This document shows positions 32,830 to 45,329 of a DNA stretch of 64,000 nucleotides, piece after piece; position 1 is the stretch's first letter, and each line of letters opens with the position of its first letter. A program made the position numbers and the translations under genes. The notes under the pieces were generated by a model. It searched no databases. It was not told the DNA's origin and saw nothing but the letters and a program-made list of their open reading frames with translations. The stretch is from Agelaius tricolor. Lineage: Eukaryota; Chordata; Aves; Passeriformes; Icteridae. Location of the stretch: NCBI GenBank assembly GCA_023055355.1, contig JALJCS010000001.1, forward strand, positions 73,263,381 through 73,327,380, read 5' to 3'.

Positions 32830-35819
32830 GGCCCTTTCTGAAAGGAGGATTTTACTGCTGCTTTTAAACAAAAAATAGCAGTGATTGCTTTGGACACCTC
32901 AGATGATATGCTGCACGCAAAATCAGGGCTGCATCACCTCCTACCTCCTCCTAAGTTACCCCCTCTATGGTTCAGAGTTGTCCTCACATTATTAGGTCAT
33001 TAGGAATTTTTTCTTTTATCAATTTCATTTAAAATGAACCCCAGTTCTAGAAACCTTAATGTAAGAAGTCCATAGGTCCATAAACACTCTGCCTGAAAAA
33101 AATGAAATTATTTTGGTAGGCAACTCAGTGTCAGAAAGAATTGCTAAATCAAGAATTCTAGTATTTATATGACGATAATGAAAAAGAAGGATTAAATTGT
33201 TTCTGCAGTTAAGTATACCACCGTGATTAGGAAATGTTTTGTATTACATGAAAAATCTCAGAGTTTTTTTTTAACCTGAAGGAAGACAATGGGATCAAAC
33301 TTTATATTTGTAACATAAATACATATTTCTTAGCACCACCTGGAGCTCTTCTTGGTTTTGTTGTGTTCTGGGGCTACATGTTTATTAAAGTCCCATTCTG
33401 GATTCCCAGAGTATTACTGCACTTGTTATTGTGGTGCCAGCTTGACACCAGTGGGACTACCTTATGGATGCCATTGAGTGTGGATTTGAAAAGAGCTGCC
33501 TCTGAGATAACAAATATTTTGGCAAGATGGGAAAGTTACAATAGCAAATATTTTGCCTGGTTCTCAAAGGTATACTGCAGTTTTATAACTTGTGCCTTAG
33601 TTTTAAACTGTTTCGTGTTCTTAATTGCTTGTCTTGGGTATTGGACATGTTGATGGACTGAAAGCCATGGGGACTTCTCATGGAGAAAGACAGCAATGTT
33701 TGGTCCCAAAGGCCTAATTTTGAAATCCAGCAGAAATGTTGTCCTTGCTCTTTGGATATGACAAGTTAAAAAGGGATTCATGCTGAATTTAGAAGGCATG
33801 TTTTGATGGAATAGGGCTGCTTTGGAATAACACACAAATATAGTAGTTTAAACAATCATAATTTTAAAAATAGATTTAATTGGATTATTTCTTGTGGTCT
33901 GATCCAAGGAATATTGAAGCCTGCAAGCCCATCCCTATTGGATTCTGTGGGCTGTGTGATGGATCCTTAAATGTTTCTAGAGGATAGGGAATGTTTCAGG
34001 AGCTCCTTGCTGAGCTGTGTACAGTGTCTCAAAGCAGGTGCAGAAAGGACAATTAAGCTTCCACAGGACAGGATGTCACCACTGTCCTCCTCCTTGTGCT
34101 GTCCTCAAAATTGCAGCTTGTTTGAAGCAAAGCTGATTTTGGCAAAAACCAAGTGAAAAAAATGAAACTGCCTACTCTTCCATCAACTGATGTTTCTTTT
34201 TCTTTCTCATTTCCAGATTTTTAGTATTTTATCTTATACTCTATGTCAGATACATTATAAACATTGACAGGAGCAGGATATTGCAATTCCGTGGCATTTT
34301 GAGGATTTGTGTTGTGTTTTGCTAGCTATGAATTAGTCACAGCACTTACAAATTTCCTCATTCAACAGCTTTGCCTTTATTTTTTTTTAATATTGGTAAA
34401 TTTCTTTTTCTCTGCAGTCTAACATCAACAGAACAGACAAAAATGTAACCCTTTGAATACTGACTGAGAGCATTAAGAGCCCTTGTCTCCTGAAATCATT
34501 CCAATGAGAGCTTTAAGTTCTAGCTCCTGAAATGTGGTAATGCTCTTTGCAAACTCCTTGGTTACATGTTGGTGCTGGTTTTGCATTCTGTAAGGAACCA
34601 TGATGTTGCATTTATTAGCATCTTCCTAATTGCCCTGAGTTAGTGTGCATTTGGTATCCTCCGTGGGGAGATCTAGCTAATTAGAATAGCACCAAAGAGT
34701 GATTATTACTCTGTTTCATATTTAAACAAAGAAGCTCAACATCCTTTTATATTTCAGTGAAAGTGATTTAGAAATTATTAAATCCAATGAAATAAGATAG
34801 ATACAAAAATTTTTATCTAACAGGAAAAGAGATACTTATCGAAACTAGAAAAAGGATTGCTTTTGGTACATGGGAAGCAGGTTTAAATTGCTGTGTAGTA
34901 TAACAGTTCCAATTTTGCAAGATGAAAAATGATTGTTTCACTATTGCCTTGTCTACTTTTGTTTTTTTCCACCTGGTCTATCCAACTCTATGTTTAGAAA
35001 GTTGTCTCTCTGGGGCAGGGAATTACATTTTTTTATTAAATATGTGTCAGGCATGCAGGACAGAAGGGCCCCAGTTCTAGACCCTGCAGTTTTGCATGTG
35101 CAACACAAGTGATAAATATAGGCCTGTATCATATCAATCAGCAGTATTGTAGAAATATGATTTATTATCAAATCCTATTTTTTTTTGCATTTAAGGTGGG
35201 GGATAATCAAATGCAAAATTATGGTATGGAGAGCAGCTGTTTAGGCAAAATGATGTATTAAATATAAGCAAATCATGGCACATTGCTGCGAAAATGCTGT
35301 ATTGGAGCAATGAATGCTTGCATCTGTCTTTAAATTCAAGACAACTCTTTCACCACTTACCTAAATTAGTTGTGACACAGTGGGTACCAGATTCATCTCC
35401 AATGAACAAGCATTTCTGGGCATGGGTGAGTGAAAAAAGTTGGAAGGGCCTTCCAAGGGGGAAAGCCCCCTATCCAGGTCCTTCCAAGCCAGCCAGGGAG
35501 ATCCCTGGTGATTTTAATTGCCCATGGATGGAAGCTCAGGAAATGAGTTGTACTTCTTAGCTATCATGTTCTTGGATGACTTTTAGATAACTTAGGCCTC
35601 ATTCTTAGAGGATTGACCATGAGTAACTCGTGTCAGGACAAAAAGAGATCCTTTAAAGAGAACAGGGAAGCAAAGTGGTCAACACAAGCACTGAACAGTG
35701 TTCTGTTGTCAAAAAGAGTGGCATGACTGACCCTTTGAGCATAAATAGTGAAACACTCAATGGGAGAGGTTAGGTAGACTTGAATTGGAAAGAGCACCAC
35801 ATACAGCAGACATGTATCT
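32830..35819. other. Unique stretch, possibly regulatory in part
   Basis: No gene recognised. A good acceptor-like run ends in CTCTGCAG at 34417, followed by 12 open codons to TGA at 34454-34456. The block 34430-34760 contains several CTAATTAG/TTATTA-type homeodomain-like motifs in otherwise mixed sequence and resembles a conserved non-coding element. This is an impression, not a test. Confidence 0.35.
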
Positions 35820-35965
35820 GTTTTTAAGAGAATGTTGAAAAACTAAGATAACATAGAACAGACCCAGAAAAATGATGTGATAAAGCAGCTGGCCTACTTC
35901 ATGAAGTGGACTGAACAACACATGTTCAGCAATATAAAGAGAATGCCTGATATTATGGGTCCAAT
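35820..35965 (+). mobile_element. Old CR1 fragment, diverged
   Basis: The order 'AGAATGTTGAAAAACTAAG', 'GACCCAGAAAAATGATGTG', 'CATGAAGTGGACTGAAC', 'CATGTTCAGCAATATAAAG' follows an internal part of the CR1 3' coding region, where a 'GTCCAGA..AAAATGATTA' block precedes a 'GGCTGTTCAGC..AAGAGAAGG' block. Divergence is high and both ends are vague. Confidence 0.45.
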
Positions 35966-37744
35966 GGCTCTTAAAAAAAGGAAAAAAAAAGGTTTTAGAT
36001 GTTTTTGACTGAAATAATTTTTGTCATGGATGGGTTCTGTGATCCATTAAATGTTTTTGTAAAGTTTTGAGGCAAACAATTGGACCAAACAAAGGTATTC
36101 ATAGTGAAGGGATAAAGAGGTATTTTTGTGTAAGTCATGATATTTAATCAAAAGGTATTTTTTTGGTCTGAAAGCTGTGGTTCTAATAAACCTCTCAGAA
36201 ACCACAAACTGTGTTTGAACCCACAAATTGTAGATACAGAGTTCCGTATCCTACTAAACGTGGCCTTAGCTAATCAGCTCTTCTCACCCCTATTTTTAAT
36301 CTTTAAAAATGTTAATCGATCACCATTCTGATAATTTCCAGGCTAAAGACTTTTTTTCTTTCCAGTGGACACATAGTGATTAAATGCTCAGGAGGAACAA
36401 AATGCAATTATGCAGGTTTTCATTCCTCCATACATGCTAATTAGAACAGATAAAACTTTTGCTACAGCATTTATAGTATTTGTGGGGATAATGTATCTGA
36501 GCGATAAGAAGGGACAATATTTCACAATAATTTAAACATGAAGTATTTTCCATAATGCATCCATGGGGAATGGTTCAGTTATCAGATGCTGAGGCAGCAG
36601 TGTATTTATGAAGCATTGTAAAAACACATACAGCAGTGGCAGACTGCAAATCACAGCAAGTCACCCAAGTAATGTCATAGCCCTTGGTGGAAAGCTATCA
36701 GGACTTGGTGGGTCTGAATTGTGACATTACCTGGAGATCCACAACCAGCACCTGCCAGGTCATTACAAAACTTGTCTGGAAATTTTATGCTAGGTCTAAG
36801 AGGAAGGAATGGGAGAGAATAGTCAGAAATTATGATCAACTTTCAGAGTTTTGTCATCTGTGATAAATCTCTTTCTATAGTTAGAGGATTTCCTTTATTG
36901 TAAGGATTAAAAAAGGAGAGGAAGGAGAAAGAAAAAACCCTGAGAGCTGATGAAGCCTTATGAAACTTAACTTATGCTGTATTTTCTTTTCACTTCAAAT
37001 CTACGTAAATTCCTGGGATTGCTGTAGTATCCTTTAATTTAGTCTGACTGTGAAGAGATTGTATTTTAGACTGACAGTTTAACTCTTGAATAAAATGAGA
37101 GATGTTTCTTTTGGACATTTATCTCTAAATCAATGAGGTTAATTGAGCACTTGTTAGAAAAACATAAGGGAAATCACTTTGCAGTATTTTACTTTTATCC
37201 ATGAAAACACTAAATGAATACATGGTCTTGTTACTCATAAATCCTGAATTGGAGACATTCCATTGAACTGTTAATTTCTATTTTGAAGTAAAACTCCTCC
37301 CCCTTTTGTAATCCAAGACTGTTCTACTGGTGAAATGAGAGAGAAAAATACAATGAAGAATGACAAAGGAACAGTAGAAATGTGAATTGGGAATGCAGTG
37401 GGGAAAATTAAGATAAAGGACAACATTGAAGATTCTTCTTAATAGTCTTGAATTAAATTCATGTGGTAATGACATGAAGGAAAGAAACCCATTATTCTCC
37501 TTCAACATGTGTGAAAAAAACCCCAAAACCAAAGAAAAAGTAGATATTGAGTGTACCCTTAGGCTGCCCTTGTTTGCCAGATCCTGGTACACTGTGACCC
37601 TTCATAAAAAACAATCTATTGCAATGTTTTGAACATCTGGTTTTGGCACTCTGCACCATACAGAGCCTTTCAACCCTGTCCCCACAGCTCTTGCAGAGGA
37701 AACAACCCAAATTAGAAACCTAATGGAACCTAATTATTAGAACA
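35966..37744. other. Unique stretch with a conserved-element-like block
   Basis: No gene or repeat recognised. The part 36395-36800 is low in simple sequence and carries motifs such as ATGCTAATTAGAACAG and CAATTATGCAGG that resemble developmental enhancers. That is an impression only. Confidence 0.4.
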
Positions 37745-38056
37745 GTACCTAAAGGGGTCCTACAAGTAAGCCAAAGAGGAACTTCTAGTAAAGGCATGTC
37801 ATAACAGGATAAGGGAGAAGGGGTTTAAACTGAGAGAGTTGGACTTAGATTAGATATTAGAAGAAATTCTTTGCTGTCAGTCTGAGGCCCAGAGAAGTGA
37901 CTGGCCCATCCCTGGAAGTGTTCAAGGCCAGGTTGGATGGAGCTCTGAGCAACCTGGTCTAGTGGAAGGTATCCCTGCCCATAGCAGGGGGTTGGAATGA
38001 GACAATCTTTAAGGTCCCTTCCAGTCCCAAAAATTCTGTGACTCCATGATTCTATG
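37745..38056 (+). mobile_element. CR1 LINE 3' region
   Basis: Plus-strand CR1 tail of about 310 bp. Blocks are 'TTAGATTAGATATTAGAAG', 'CCCATCCCTGGAAGTGTTCA', 'GGCCAGGTTGGATGGAGCTC', 'GGTATCCCTGCCCATAGCAG' and the terminal 'TTCTGTGACTCCATGATTC' repeats near 38034. The 5' end is truncated. Confidence 0.93.
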
Positions 38057-38214
38057 CAAATTCTATGCAAATACTTCTGTGCTGCATCACAGGCCACACA
38101 AACACTGCTCTGGTCAGCTGCAGAGACTGCATGTCATTCCATCCACTTTGAACTGAAAAAGACCCAACAAACCCACAAAATATTTGTTATACTTTTGAAC
38201 TGCCATGTCCTAAT

Positions 38215-38446
38215 GCTTGGCACCACTGAGAAGAGCCTACCTCCATTCTCTGGACACCCCTGCTTCGGGTACTTGTATATATTGGTGAGTTCCTCTCTCA
38301 GTTGTCTCTTGCTGAGGCTGACCAGGCCCAGCTCTCTCAGCCTTTCCTTGTAAGGGAGATGTTCCAGTCCCTCAATCATCTTTGTGGCCCTTAGCTGGAT
38401 TTTCTCCTCCTATTGAGGAGCCACAGGACACAGCACTCTATATGTG
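38215..38446 (-). mobile_element. CR1 LINE fragment, left part (split by LTR)
   Basis: The plus strand shows inverted CR1 sequence: 'CCAGGCCCAGCTCTCTCAGC', 'TTTCCTTGTAAGGGAGATG', 'CCTCAATCATCTTTGTGGCC', 'CTTAGCTGGATTTTCTCC', then 'GCCACAGGACACAGCACTCT'. It breaks at 38446 in the middle of a known CR1 block and resumes at 38701. The element is in the opposite direction to its neighbour at 37745-38056. Confidence 0.88.
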
Positions 38447-38700
38447 TGATGGTGGGCACACAACTGATGCCAAAAATGGTTGCAAGCATCAGCCCTTTAT
38501 TACTCCCCATTACAACTTTTTATACCCTTTTCCTCACATGCATAAAACCTGCATACCCTTCTACTCTTTTGTGATTGGTCAATACACATGAGCATTACAT
38601 GCTTCTTCTTCTTCAGTGCTGTCTTATACAGCTGCACCCCACAAAGGGTGAGGCTCAGCCACAGCCCCATTCCTATTCCCCCCCAATCTATTTTCCCACA
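38447..38700 (-). mobile_element. Complete 254-bp solo LTR inside a CR1
   Basis: Read on the minus strand it starts TGTGGGAAAATAG at 38700 and ends CCCACCATCA at 38447 (TG...CA). It has GACCAATC (CCAAT box, 38580-38573), TATAAAAAGTT (38524-38514) and AATAAAGG (38501-38494). Flanks are TATGTG at 38441-38446 and GATGTG at 38701-38706, with 5 of 6 bases matching. This indicates a 5- or 6-bp target duplication. The CR1 continues across the insertion. Poly(A) signal and TATA box are only about 15 bases apart. No internal region remains. The exact ERV family is not identified; the small size suggests a non-autonomous or compact group. Confidence 0.88.
38496..38580 (-). promoter_or_regulatory. LTR promoter and polyadenylation signals
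   Basis: Within the solo LTR the CCAAT box, TATA box and AATAAA occur in that order over 85 bases on the minus strand, and all three are intact. The LTR could therefore still start or end transcription; activity is not shown by sequence. Confidence 0.6.
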
Positions 38701-38775
38701 GATGTGGCCTCACTAGGGCTGAGTAGAGGGGCAGGATCACCCCCTGAACCTGCTGGCACTGCAGTTCCAGCGTTA
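38701..38775 (-). mobile_element. CR1 LINE fragment, right part (split by LTR)
   Basis: The CR1 resumes with ATGTGGCCTCACTAGGGCTG, then 'GAGTAGAGGGGCAGGATCAC' and 'GAACCTGCTGGC', which directly follow the block broken at 38446. Together with 38215-38446 it forms one inverted CR1 copy, later truncated near 38775. Confidence 0.88.
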
Positions 38776-39329
38776 TCTTCAAATACCCAAGAGGAATGGA
38801 TCTGGGTTCCTGCTTCCTTTCCTCCTCCTCAACCTGCACTCCACTATTGTAAATTAATGTGCTTAGAGATGGTAGTAGTGTCAAGAATTAATTACATTTC
38901 TTTCAGACTGTCTTTCTCAACTAAGCATGATGGAAAAATATGTTTCCTAAAATAACTTTTGGAGTCAATAAAAGGAAGTGGTAGCAGTGGTTAAAGTTCT
39001 GGAAAGGTACTGGATGGTGACAAGGTATCAAGAGTGGATGACATGCTCAGGGAATTTAAAGAAAATGCTGTCAAAATAGACATAATCCCTCATTAAATTA
39101 ATCAACCTCAGCTGAGGAGTTTGATGGAGAAAGTTTAAACACCTTTTAAAAAAGTGTTAAAAATTGTACATTCAGTTTTTCTCCAGTATTAAAAGAACAT
39201 TTGAATTATAAGTGGAGATTTATTTTGTTTACAAAATCCCTTGATTGGTATAAAAAGGTAAAGCTAAAGAAATATGGTTGCCATAAAAGAAAATCATGCA
39301 TCTCTGACAAGTAATTGAACAGAATTGTA
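38776..39329. other. Unique stretch
   Basis: Nothing recognised. It may contain the decayed beginning of the old LINE called from 39330. Confidence 0.4.
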
Positions 39330-39760
39330 GGCAGAAGAAGGCAGTTATTATAACTAATTTGGACTTTCAACAAGCCATTTATGAAACCCCTTGAAGAAGG
39401 CTTTCAAGGAAATGAAGTAGCCCTAATATATTAGAGATGAATGGCACTTAGGTGCCAGAAACTGCTTAAGTGACAGAAAACAAGGGGCAAATCATCTTAT
39501 CCTAGATGAAATGACTCACCTTGTGGAAGTGCTTCATGGAGATCCACTCTCTCAAGGGATCCTCTGTGACTAGTCCGGACTGCATATTCCACTTTTAGGC
39601 AGGCAAAACATATGATGAGTTAAACTCCACGTCTACCTTTGAATATAGGAACCCACCATGTTCTGCATAGTTGGATAAATCGGTTATTAATGAGCTAGTG
39701 AAGAGATGAACTGTGTAAAATAACACTTGAATGTGATGCAAGTATTTCACTGGAGAGAAA
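39330..39760 (+). mobile_element. Possible ancient CR1-type LINE fragment
   Basis: 'TAATTTGGACTTTCAACAAG' followed by a CATTTATGAAACC block resembles the RT motif A region ('LDFSKAFDTV'). 'CTGCTTAAGTGACAGAAAAC' and 'TCTCAAGGGATCCTCTGTGA' resemble blocks further along the same frame, in the right order. Every block is heavily mutated, so the call is tentative. Confidence 0.35.
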
Positions 39761-42700
39761 TGAAGAATTCAATGTTCAGGACTGTTTGTTTAGGTATTAC
39801 AAATGTAAATTAAATTTCAAATACAATTGAAAAAATTGAATAATTTGAAGTAATTATAAGTTAAAAATTAATTCTCCAAACAAATAAACCTGATGTTGTT
39901 TCTGTAGCTCTGTGATTCACATCCAGTCCTGGAACAAATGTTGGTGTGCTTTCCCCATGTACTCATCAGCTTTCCATCACAAAACCCCCATTGTGCCCTC
40001 CCGACACTTCTCACCGCTTCTTATTTCAAAGCCAGATGCTTTTTTCCTGCTCTCCCTGCTCAACGTGGTTTTTTGCACTTCCTCTGGTGACTGGAGCTGA
40101 GTTGTTGTAGGGATTTCTGGGACAAACCCAGGGTGAGGTGAGTGGGTTGGCCAAGCACCATGTGGGGGTGGGACAGCTGTATCTGAACACTGCAGCTGGT
40201 TTTTTTCCTCCATCCTTGTTCTTCTCTCACTGTTCACTGAAGCTAAGCATAAGAGCAGCAAATGGCTGAAACAGTTAAAATGAGAGCAGGAGGAGAAATC
40301 TCTGATAGCAAACTCCTGCAGACAATGTGGAGAGATCTCCTGTTGCGAGGAGAGGTAGCCAAAGCCAAATATCACATCTTGTACTATGTTGAGGACTAGG
40401 ATATACAACAGTCCTGACTAGAATTTCATGACATAGTATAAATCATGATTTCCCTCATCTTGGGTGCTGCAATCTCCTGACATTATTAGTGAAAAGTCAA
40501 ATAGATCAGTCAGAAAACAGGACTGAGAAAAGTCATGATGGAAGTATATAAATCAATGTATGTTTTAAGAAAAAATAAATGAGTCCCTCATTTTTGGCCT
40601 TTCTGATTAGCAGAACTAGAATGATCACTTTTCATATGCTGGACATTTCTAAAGGCTCATGGGTTTCTGTGTATATGACAATCCATGTGATTACCTTCTG
40701 GAGTATCCAATATTTATTAATTTCATTAACAGTATTGTTGTATTGTAAAACCTTGCATTGTAAATCAAGAGAAAAATGCAGCAAATTTAAACTACCATAT
40801 CTCAGGTTAATTGTTAGGAATAGGCAGTACTGGCGATAACGTACTCATATAATAGCTTGAAACACTTTGTGCTGATCTTCTCTGTTTATTGGTTCTCCAA
40901 TCAAACATGAAGAGAATTAGATGTGTCATTTATGCCAGTTTGTATATTTTCAAAGGGAAGATTTTTCATGTTTCTCTAACAAATATTTCATATTTGTTAA
41001 TTTGGTTTTCTGCCTTTCCTTCAATTCTGCATTTCATTCAGGAAAGAGGTCATTTTATGACATTTTATCCACAGACATGACCCTGGAAATGGAGACATGA
41101 GCCAATCACTAGTGAGTATTTACAATAGTTTCATTATGTGTCGATAGAATATTTAAATCAAATTATACTGCCTTTGAAGGCTGAAATCCTTTAATGCTAG
41201 TATTTTAATCTGAAGTCAGGCATGAGTAGCTATTTTAAAAGCATAAAAAATTAAGCTTTGTGATTGTGATGTAAGCTTCTACATACATGACATTTCTCTA
41301 CCAATTAATGTTGAAGGTGCTTGTATTTCAGTGAAGACACAGTATGAAGTAAGACACAGAGCAGCTCATTAGGTAAAGCTGGGATGGAAAGCCTTTAGCT
41401 ATCGATGTTAAAAGAAATATAAACAACTAGAAATTTCCCAGGTCTAGAAAGGCAGTGGCATATTTATATGAATAAAGGCATCTTCGCTAACAACATACCT
41501 GAACTATAAGCTATATCTGAATGAACTCCTTGAAAAACAGGGATTCCTAGAAGGAAGTTTAAGTGATTTAAGTTTTCTACAGTCTACATGAAAGCATTAG
41601 GAAAAAAGGAAAGTATAAGAAGAACTTTCAACCTTCCTGCAATATGCCAAACTAGCACAAAGAAAGATTTTTGCATAGCTTGCTTAAAATATTCCTGAAA
41701 TAGATGAAAAGTCAAACACCAGACATTTGAACAGACATAGGCAAATACTGAAAAAATGATTGGCAAACATATTGGTGAATCTCAAACATTGGTGGATTTC
41801 CTTTTGTTGGTAACTTTTGTAGCTGAACTTTTTATTCTTTAACAATAGTATGAATTGAAGCTCACAGATGTTTATGAAAAGCAAATTTTAGATCAAGAAT
41901 CAAGATTTACTTAGGCTCTGAGACAGCAGACCACTTAAATATATGATTAATTTGAAGTCTGTGGAAACATTTGCATACTTACAGTAAAATCTGTTCTTAT
42001 GTGTTTCACTGTGTTGGGTTTAGAATTGGAAAATCAAACTAGGTTTATGATTAAATGAGTCACATGGTGGGAAAAGCAGGTTGTAAAGTTTAACTCAGCA
42101 ATCCTTCTGATAGCTAACCAGTTACAGTCCAAATACTGTATAACACTATTAATTATTTCTATCTGAAGCAATTCTGAGAATTAAAATCATTGACACGTGC
42201 CACTTGTGTGGTGAGTGAGGTCCTTGAATATAAAATTTCTGCAAATAGTGCAGTTCCCATTTCCAGGTGTCTACCCAGGCTTACATACTGTTAGGTAGAA
42301 AATTCTGAGACAGACATAAGACATTGCACCCAAATATAGACACACAATAGAGAAAAAATGAGCAAGAATTAGGTTTATTTTTATCAAGTCTGATGAAACA
42401 CCCATAAGCCATAAATTATTTAATAAAACCTTTAGATTGCCAGTGACTGCAGTGAAGAAGCCAAAATTTTCCTAAGGGTTGAATGAACAATGACAAGTTT
42501 CCTCATCAAATCAAACTGTGTTTTCCACAATGTACCTCATAGGCACAGAAAGAAATGCTTTCTGCATTCAGAACTAATAATCTTGGATATGACATTTGTC
42601 TATTTTTTTAATGAGCCTAAAGTCTAATCTGCCTGAAGACAAACAAAATATTCAGATTTATTTTTTGAAAAGTATTTTATGTATACAGAAAATATCCATT

Positions 42701-44344
42701 GTTGTCACAATATTCAAATGCCTTGTGCTAAAACTTTCTAAAGTATTTTAATGTAAAGATTTTTGGTTTGTTTTTTTTTTTTTTTTTGTTTGTTTAGGGT
42801 CTTTTTGTTTTTTTTTTTTTTTTGTTTGTTTTTTCATCTAGGTCTCAATAAAATAGTGAGAAAAAGTCCCAAGCATATAGCTTTATTTTTCCTAAAGCCT
42901 AGTGTAAAACGTTCATAGGCGGTGCAGAGTAAAGAAAAATAAGTCAGTGTTTTTCTCACCAACTTGTCAATGAAAAATGTTCCAGTGCTAGTGAAATGAC
43001 ACCTCTTGAAACTTTAATATAAAATCTTGAGTAACTTTTTATCCCTTGATGCTTTCTGTTGGAACTATGTTTGGCATCTTTCAGAGCTTAATATCAAGGA
43101 CTCAAATTTCTGTATTTGAGTCTTATCTTGGGAACTCACCTTGATAGCTGGCTTCTCTATATTTATCATATTCCTTCCCTGAACACTTTCAATTAGATCA
43201 TGAAGTACTGCTAGACAATTTCGGTTTTTCTCATTTTGCTGCTCATTTTGGAATATTACAGACCAAACAAGAACAACAAACCATAGTCAGTGAATTGTTC
43301 CCTTAGAATAAATCAACTTTAGGAACTTGTATCTGCATAAACCCTTAAGAAGGTGAGCTTACATTTTCGAGAGACTTTTGATAAGACATTCACCACCATA
43401 ACTTTACACATGGACAAGAAATTGTCCCCCTAGACTCCCTCTATAGTCAATTTTTGACTCTGCAATGGTTGCTTTCAGTAGGGACCATGGGCCCCATTTA
43501 ATGTACATTTAGGAAGTCTGAAGGGAATCTCTTAGGATAATGTGTATCTGCACCTCTTTGATAATGCAGGCAGTGATGGTGCAATGTAGACCTCTGCACT
43601 GCAGTTCCCTGCCTTGGGTCACACAGATTGCACCCAGCTGTTAAACTTGTAGGTGAACACTCAAACCCTCACAGTATTATGCAATTGCACAAAGCAAGAC
43701 ACGTGTGTCTTGGAAACTATGGTATTATTGCACCATTGAAATTTGTTTCCAATGTTCTCTTCTAATTTCAACAGTGAACTTGCATCATTTCAAGAACCAT
43801 CCTATAAAGGACACTCAAAGCTTAGCTTGGTTCCCAAATGTGCATGTCTAGTGCCATTTGCAAAGTCCTAAATTTAATGAGGTGTCTCCACAGCACCAAG
43901 TACATCCAAGACCTACAGAAACATGACTAGCAGCTAGAGGCCAGTCAGGACACCCTAGAAAACCTCAAATTATCTTAAATTTCCATGTATGGGCAATTGG
44001 AGTTAACAAATGAGAAAAGTCAGGCTCAGAACATGAGTATGTCAGGAGGTACTACCTCTGAGGGCTAAAACCAAATTAATATAATAGGTTAATTTCAATT
44101 AATTTCAATTATTTAAAGTAACAACCAGAGATGGCAATTTAAAACTGTATTCTTCTGTTTGCTTTATGAGATCTGTCCAGAATACCCACAGAAGGGATTC
44201 TCTTTTCAGTGAATGAACTTTGACCTAATCAGAAAGTGCAAATGCAGCCATGAGTTGTTCACACTGTTGAGTGATGATAAAACCTCAGGCATTTAGATGA
44301 ATCTGCCAACAGCAAGCACTCCAAAAAGGCTATGACAGTGTTAA
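39761..44344. other. Long unique AT-rich stretch
   Basis: About 4.6 kb with no gene or interspersed repeat recognised. It holds a T-rich simple tract at 42761-42835. The minus frame at 39977-40408 (143 codons) has no family signature or splice support. Confidence 0.5.
42761..42835. repeat. T-rich tract in two blocks with TTTG units
   Basis: Two runs of 15-18 T separated by TTTGTTTAGGGTC and each followed by GTTTGTTT. The duplicated layout suggests slippage or duplication of one tract. Confidence 0.8.
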
Positions 44345-44690
44345 GTGATGCTACCTCCTCTTAAATTTAAAGATCTGATAGGCAGGATTTGGCTTGCAGC
44401 CCAGCATCACTACCTCTCTGGGCAACCTGTTCCAGGTTCTGCAACCTTCATTGTAAAAAACTCTGCCCTTGTATCTAATACAAATCTACCTTCTGCTGGT
44501 TTCAAACCCCTTTTCCTATCACAGCAGGTCCTGCTAAAAAGCTTATCTAATTTTCCTTGTACTCCCCTTCAAGTACTGAAAAGCAACAATAAAATCTTCC
44601 TTGGTGAGATCTTGATTTGTCTACGTTACTTTTGTTGTCCCTCTGCTCCATCAAATATTCTGTTAGCCTTCAGACACTTAGAGTTGAATT
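44345..44690 (-). mobile_element. CR1 LINE 3' fragment, older type
   Basis: The plus strand shows inverted CR1 of an older subfamily: 'CTACCTCTCTGGGCAACCTG', 'TTCATTGTAAAAAACTCTGC', 'CTAATACAAATCTACC', 'TCCTATCACAGCAGGTCCTG', 'AAGTACTGAAAAGCAACAAT', then 'AAATCTTCCTTGGTGAG'. The last 80 bases are less certain. The 180-codon plus frame across this region is antisense to the element and not a gene. Confidence 0.78.
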
Positions 44691-44718
44691 TCACTCCTTT
44701 TGGAAGGCTGGGCTCTGT

Positions 44719-44762
44719 GAGAAGAGAAGAGAAGAGAAGAGAAAAGAGAAGAGAAGAGAAGA
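44719..44762. repeat. (AAGAG)n microsatellite
   Basis: About nine pentanucleotide units with one A insertion. It gives repeated REEKRREEK-like or mirrored LFSLL-like peptides in overlapping frames, which are artefacts. Length variation between individuals is likely. Confidence 0.92.
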
Positions 44763-45329
44763 CCCCATATTGGACAGAGCCAGTTCCAGACAGCACAAGG
44801 GCAAGCCCGCTGCAGGCCAAAGCAGAGTTTCCTAAAATGTCACCATGCAATTTTTTATTCCTTTTCCTAGCCATAATATATCCATAAAATAGGTGAAGCT
44901 TCAGTAGTGTTAAAGAAGAATCAAACATGCTTTTTCTGGTTAAAACTGTATTTCAAAATAAATTAGATCAGCAAGTACACAGCTATAAAAAGTTAATTTA
45001 AACTGCTTTCCTTAGAAAATTGCCATATCAGCTTAAAACTGGCAGAAGGCCCATTAAACAAGATAAATGTAGATGGAATCATATATATTCAGCTGGAAAG
45101 TGGAAGGTATTGGGATGCTCCAAAGCCATGAGTTTTAGGATGATAGTTCAGGGAAAGCTGATACTGCCAGTGTCATGGAGGATACAGAACAAGCTTTATA
45201 GAAATACAGAAAAAAAATAGAAATGTGATAAGGAGTTTTGTAAAAAGATTCAAACAGAGACACAGCTGTTGGGGAAAATAATGCAAAATAAAAACTCAAG
45301 GAAAAAGAAATGAGGCTGGGTTGCAGGAA
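44763..45329. other. Unique stretch
   Basis: Nothing recognised with confidence; the old LINE called from 45330 may begin earlier. Confidence 0.4.

Noticed and set aside
44345..44887. The longest open frame in the window (180 codons, plus)
   Set aside because: It lies antisense across an inverted CR1 fragment and then through the AAGAG microsatellite, so it is a repeat artefact.
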